Positions 15,301 to 21,300 of a stretch of DNA of 64,000 bases are shown here, piece after piece. The notes beneath the pieces were generated by a model. It had not been told where the DNA came from and searched no databases. It saw only the letters and a list, made by a program, of their open reading frames with translations. Numbering within the stretch: position 1 is the first letter of the stretch; each line of letters begins with the position of its first letter. A program made the position numbers and the translations under genes. This DNA is from Bacteroidia bacterium (GTDB lineage Bacteria > Bacteroidota > Bacteroidia > Chitinophagales > Chitinophagaceae), in the NCBI GenBank assembly GCA_030426665.1, contig JAUHYD010000010.1, positions 123,115 to 187,114 on the forward strand, written 5' to 3'.

Positions 15301-18300
15301 ATGTATACGACCCTACAAGACCGGTCACACTACCGGCTGTCAAAGTCAGGGACGTGCCAACACATAAGTTTGTCGACGAGGGCGTAATGCTCGATACGGT
15401 AGGTAGCGTATTAACCGTAACAGCTTTTGTCGAATAGCATCCGGTAGTGGTAAGCTTGTAAGTAATGGTTGCCGTGCCGCCGCTTTCGCCGGATACAATT
15501 CCTGATGATGAACCGACACTTGCGACCGCAACATTGCTGCTTATCCATGTACCACCGGCGGTAACATCCGACAATGTTGTGGTACCCCCTGCACATATCA
15601 CCGTATCACCTGTTACCGGAGCAGTACCGGGACTGACAACAACTTTTGTATAAGCAGTATCGCTGATTGACGACGTTCCACATGAATTAATGAATCTGTA
15701 ATACGTCGTTGTAGTAATGGCAGCAGGCATTACATATGATGAGCTGGTCGCACCTGATATAGAAGTCCAACTTGCACTATCTGTTGAGTACATCCATTGT
15801 ATATCCTCCCCGGCGGTAATGCCACTTGCCTGTATAGTGGTCGCACCTGATACGCAGAAAGAATCTGTCTCCGGCGCTATCGTTCCGGCTGATATACTCG
15901 AGCAGACGCCTAGTTCATCTGCCCCCATAGTCGGGTTTGTAGTGTCTCTGGTTACACCATCAAAATCTTCTGTGATTGAAATCGGAGTTCCTGCGTTAAG
16001 TGCCAGATTACTATACGTCGACACAAGGTGAAGGTCTGTTGGAGAAACAAAAGTCGCAGGTGTGCTGATACAATGTACATTCTTCCCATAATAGGATTGC
16101 AGCGAAGAAACGGTTGCCCTGTCTCCACCAACATAAGCCATAACATTGGTACCGGATGCGTAATAATTGTTGTAATCCATCTCGGCAAACCGTGCGCTAA
16201 TTGCAGTAATATACAATGCCCAACCCTTGTCTGCTATAGTACCAGTATTATCATAACTATTGACAAATATATTGTTCCTGAGGTCTAAGTTATTGCCCGA
16301 GGTGTTTGTGTAAAAACATGCAGACCCGGTAGCAGTGTTATACCCTGCAAAGGAACTGTTCATGTGAACAGTATTGTTGTAAATCTTCACAAAACCGGAA
16401 TAGCTTTCAATGTCCAGACCTATCGGGAAATACGTTATAGACGTATACGAGCGACACTTGATGTCGGATATCATATTGTTAGCTATCAGCAAATTACTAG
16501 CGTTAGAATTTGTACGAACAATGATACCTCTTGCACCACCGCCTACACCAGCTGTATAGCTGTTGCCTATATCCTGAATTGTATTTCGCTCTATGATACC
16601 GTTAAGACAATAGGAACCATAGTAGATGCCACAGTTCGAAGAGTAATTAGTCCCTGTATAGCTTGAGTTTACTGCCTTGATAGTGTTCTGTGTGATGTGG
16701 GCGCCTCTAACATAGCTGTTGAAGTATATACCACACGCATGATTAGCACTCGATGTGACACCTATATTTTGAATTGTGTTACCGGAAATAATGGGATTGT
16801 TTACGTTAAACATCATGATGCAACGATAGCCGATATTATCTGTTGCACTATAAATCGAAGGACCAAAAGTATTGTTTGCAATGGTCCAATCATCCAGCCC
16901 ACCAGCAGATGTGTTGGTGGTACCCGAGGCATACAAACCATAAAAACATTTTTTTATCGTGTTCCCCTGGATGGTAATAGTATCATTATCCATACTACTT
17001 GTGGTAGTCGGCGAAGACCCATTATCACGGGCTGACAGGATACCATAATTTGCAGTACTATTAGACCCTCCTTCAATATTCAGATTCTTGACCGTTACAT
17101 GTCTGCAGCCAGACCCGGCAGCGGTTGAACTCGCTAACCAGACATTTGCAAAGGTTGAGAATGAGTTACTGTGCAAAGTCAAGCTACTACCACCACTGTT
17201 TCTTCCGTCAATGATTACATACCGTGCATTCAGTAATTTTATCATTGCACTTACCCCGATTGGTCCCTGTATTGTTACATTGGTCGAGTCAGCAGGCCTG
17301 ATCGTCAGCGTATTGGTTGCGCTCGCAAAAGGGTTGTTGGTAATGGTAATAGGAAATGTTTCTGCAGCAAATGTGGTATTCGTCAGATTAAAAACTACAG
17401 GCCCTGAAAGACAACCGGCGTTGTATGCTGCAACGGCTGCGGTAAGTGTTGTATAATCTCCACCCATACCGACAGTATAAGTACCGCCAAAGTCGTTTAA
17501 TACAGTGTACGAATTAGGTGTATCAGGAGGCGAGGTAATTGTGTTGACATCCGTTGCTGTAAACCCTTCAGCAGGAACAGAAGCTATATACCCGTTACTG
17601 TCTTGCGCAACCACGTAATAAGAAACGGTATCCCCTAATGAAAGGCCTCCCATATCAGCAGCGGAAACTGTAAAACTCCATGAACCCGAAGTGGTGCTAC
17701 CTCCTACTCTGGTTCCTGACCGACTGAACCACGTTCCTGTTCCTTTCCTGTAATATACCTTTGGCCTTAAAATACTGGTATCGGGAATCCCCCCGATGTC
17801 AGAGATGGTGGCAGTGAACACACGATTTCCGGTACCACAAGCGCTTAGCAAATCGGGAAAGCTAATGACTGGTGGTGTATTGTCATTTGGAGTTCCGTCA
17901 AACTCATCAGCACCAATATCATATGCATATCCACCACCATTTACAGAACCGGATGGCCCTGGACGACTATCTCCATCAATATCGGTAGGCACCTCTGAAA
18001 TACTTGTACCGTGAGACTCGACATCGTTGCTGGTAGTACCCATGTTGATGTGTAGATTACCGGTATCTGAATTTGTGAACGTGACCGTTGAACCCGAATA
18101 GGAATATTCATCGCAACTCGAGTTAGTCTTCCAAGCTGCAAATGTCATATCCGTATTAGCCCACTGACCGACTTCACCGGCATTCGCAGCGGTTAAAATA
18201 TTGTAATCCGATGCTCCGGCAGCCCACCCTGTCGCGGTACCGGAAGCTCCCAGGCCGTTGGCAATAGCATAATGGCTGCCGCCGCCACCGCTACGCATGT

Positions 18301-21300
18301 TCATGAATATATTGTTTCTGATATCAACCGGAGTTGTTGCCGCTGCCGAATAATTCCCTCTCAAAAAACATGCTGTTCGCGCACCACCCGACGCCACAGT
18401 ACCCTCAATCAAAACGCTGTTATTAAAAATCTTATGAAGAGCAGAAGAAGAAGTATTCCCCTGCATAATGCCTGTAAAAGATGTATTGGATGTCTGGTCT
18501 TTTCCCAAAGCAATCATATTGTTCGCGATTGTTACATCGGTATCCGGATTATAGCTAAATATCCCAATTGCTCTCGCAGGGTTGGTTACCGAAGTATAAG
18601 TGCTCGCACTCTGTAATCCGTATATTCTATTCCTTAGAATCGATCCACTAACAGATGCGGTGTATAATATCCCTACGACATTTGTCGGATAAGCTGATGA
18701 GTATGTATTAGCCAAACTGTCAATAACGTTATCCGTAACTTCTGCAGTCCCGGTACCACCTCTGTAAACTATACCCACCAAGCCCGCCAAGGTAGAAAGT
18801 GCAGTATAACGTGTTGAAGAATGAAGATTGGATACTCTGTTACCAATAATTCTACCTGAAGACGTACCAGTAGCGTATATCCCAATTAATCTGGACCCTG
18901 TACCGTATCCATCTGCCGTTACATTTGCAATTACATTACCTGATACTTCCGGACTGACATCAGTAGCCGAAGAAATATTGGTGTAGATCATGTACAAATA
19001 CTGGCTACCTGTCGATGCTGTAGCTGAATGAATACTATTTGCGGTTGTTGTGCTACCGATAGTGTTATCTATTATTGTGGTCGTAGCCGTACTTGCCGCA
19101 TAGATTCCAAGTATCCCCACACCTATTGACGTGGTAGAACCGTTAAGGGTTATCGAGCCAATAGTATTATTACGGATATCCACCGTTGCCGGTAGCGGCG
19201 CAGTTGTAGCGATTCCATAAACACCATAGCTACCATTTACACTATTTGTTACGCTTATTGAACCAGTCCCCGTCGTCGCACCTATTACGTTTCCTGTAGT
19301 AGTACCGATATTGACGCTTCCGTTGTTAACATAAATTCCTACAAGACGCCCGTTAGAGGATGTATAATCTATAAGAGAGACAGTATTACCCTGAATATTT
19401 GAAGGAGTTGAATAAGTGCCATTAAATAGAACCCCATAAAATATAGTATTGGTGGAACTAGTCATCGTATACGTCCCGGTCCCTGCCCCGGAATTCCCTC
19501 CGATGAAGTTATCTGAAATCAGAAAATCGTTACCCGACACGGTATTATCTATAAATATACCGACAACAGCCTGATTGCTGTTGAATACCCTCGCATCAGT
19601 CTGGAATATCTTATTGCCTGTTATTGTCCAACCCGTATTTCCACCACCAATATATATTCCGTTTGTAGCTTCTGTGGTGTCATAAAAGTTATATATATTA
19701 TTGTTAGAAATAATATTTCCGTTATTATCTTTCCCGGATGTGCCCAAAGCATAAATACAGTTACGTGGGAATCCTGATGCATCATGGATATCGCAACTAT
19801 CGATAACGTTATCATTATTTCCGGACGACACAGATGTTCCGGCAAACCTTATCACGCCTCCTGTGCTTGTCGCACAGGCGCCTTCGAGTATTATATGCTC
19901 GACACGGTTATTGGTTGCATCATCAATAAACTGGATGGTTGTCGCTTCTGCTGCAGTACTATTGTTGGCTAATGTCAGCGCTTTCGTGGTACCTGTAGAG
20001 CCAACTCTTCCATCTATTACCACATAATTTGCACCGACCAAATTAATCATCGGACCATCAGTGGTTGCAGTTACGGTCATTGTTCCCTGAGGCCTTATTG
20101 TCAAAGTCCTTGAGGCGTCTCCACAAATGAATTTGCCAATATTAATAGGGTAACTCTCGCCTGTATAAGTGGTTTGGAGCTCCAGTGCAAGGTCCCCTCC
20201 AATACCAACAGTGTTAATAGCGGTAATTGCTTCGGCAATTGTTGAATAATCACCTGTCGGACCCACTGTCTTCACTCCGGTAAGCGCACAAGCCGTAGTA
20301 GAAATAGAATCATTTAACGGGCTACTTGTCCTGTACTGCGGACCTCCCGTACATTCAGAGTTGTAAGCATACACCCAGAACCAATAAGGCGAGTCATCAG
20401 TTAAACCGGTATTGGTGAAGGTTGTATAGTCGCCAAACGACACAATAACACCACCTAAGGCCTCATCACCAGGCGTATAGGTAACGCCATTAGTTGGTGG
20501 GTCCGGCGCAGTATCAGTAGTTGTTCTAACCACCAGATATCCATCTGCCTCATACGCAGGCGAAAAGGCCCCGCTGATGGTAAATAGAGTAGATGATAAG
20601 CTAAGGGCAGTAGGCTGATTAACCGGTGTAGAACAAGTGGGCTGATCAATAATGGTTATTGTATAATCTCTCGCACCGCCATAAGTTATAGACGTGTTCG
20701 GACAACCTGGAATGCTTGGATATGTTAATCCCCCACAGCAAGCAATATAGTTACCGACTATCCGCATACGGTAGGTTCCTGGGGTAGCAGTAGATGGGAT
20801 AGAGATTGTGATATTTTCTTCAGTAGAAGGTATTGTCGCCAAACCTCCGACGGTTTCGTCGGGAGAAGCAAACGAACCATCCCCATTGTAATCAATCCAA
20901 ACCTGAAAAGAATAATTGGTGTAGTAACTCGGTGTGGTATTAATGGTAGCCGTATAAGCAACACCGCGGTAAACAATAACAGACTCCGACGCAGATAAGT
21001 CCATATAGTTTGACGAACAAGTAGTAGAGGGGTCTGTAATGGCACCTATGGCACCAACCAACGACTTGATACTTGAATTCATGGGATAAGACGCACAATT
21101 CGCTAAAAACGAAGGCGTACAACTTGCGTCAGCAAAATAAGTAGCTGTCACTACATTAGATACAGAGGTAGTACTACTGTTTGCACAAGTAACATTGCAT
21201 CTAAAATCAGTCGACTCCGTTATGCCAGTGAAATCATATATGGCGGTAGTAGCACCCGAAATATCGCTCCAGGCCGAAGCTCCGGCGGTTGAGGACTGCC

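Larger units (their letters stand above)
6336..15420 (-). repeat. Tandem about 91-aa Ig/PKD-like repeats (about 33 units) with a 5-unit, 1374 bp higher-order period
   Basis: Repeated ...SLTLTAGSVTG...YNWTGPNGYSATTSVNSVTFTPTTTAASGNYTVSVTYAGSGCTSA.AVTSPAVTVNALPT. Unit anchors at 9361, 9637, 9907, 10183, 10459 and 10735. Higher-order anchors at 7987, 9361, 10735, 12109 and 13483, each 1374 bp apart. Confidence 0.9.
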
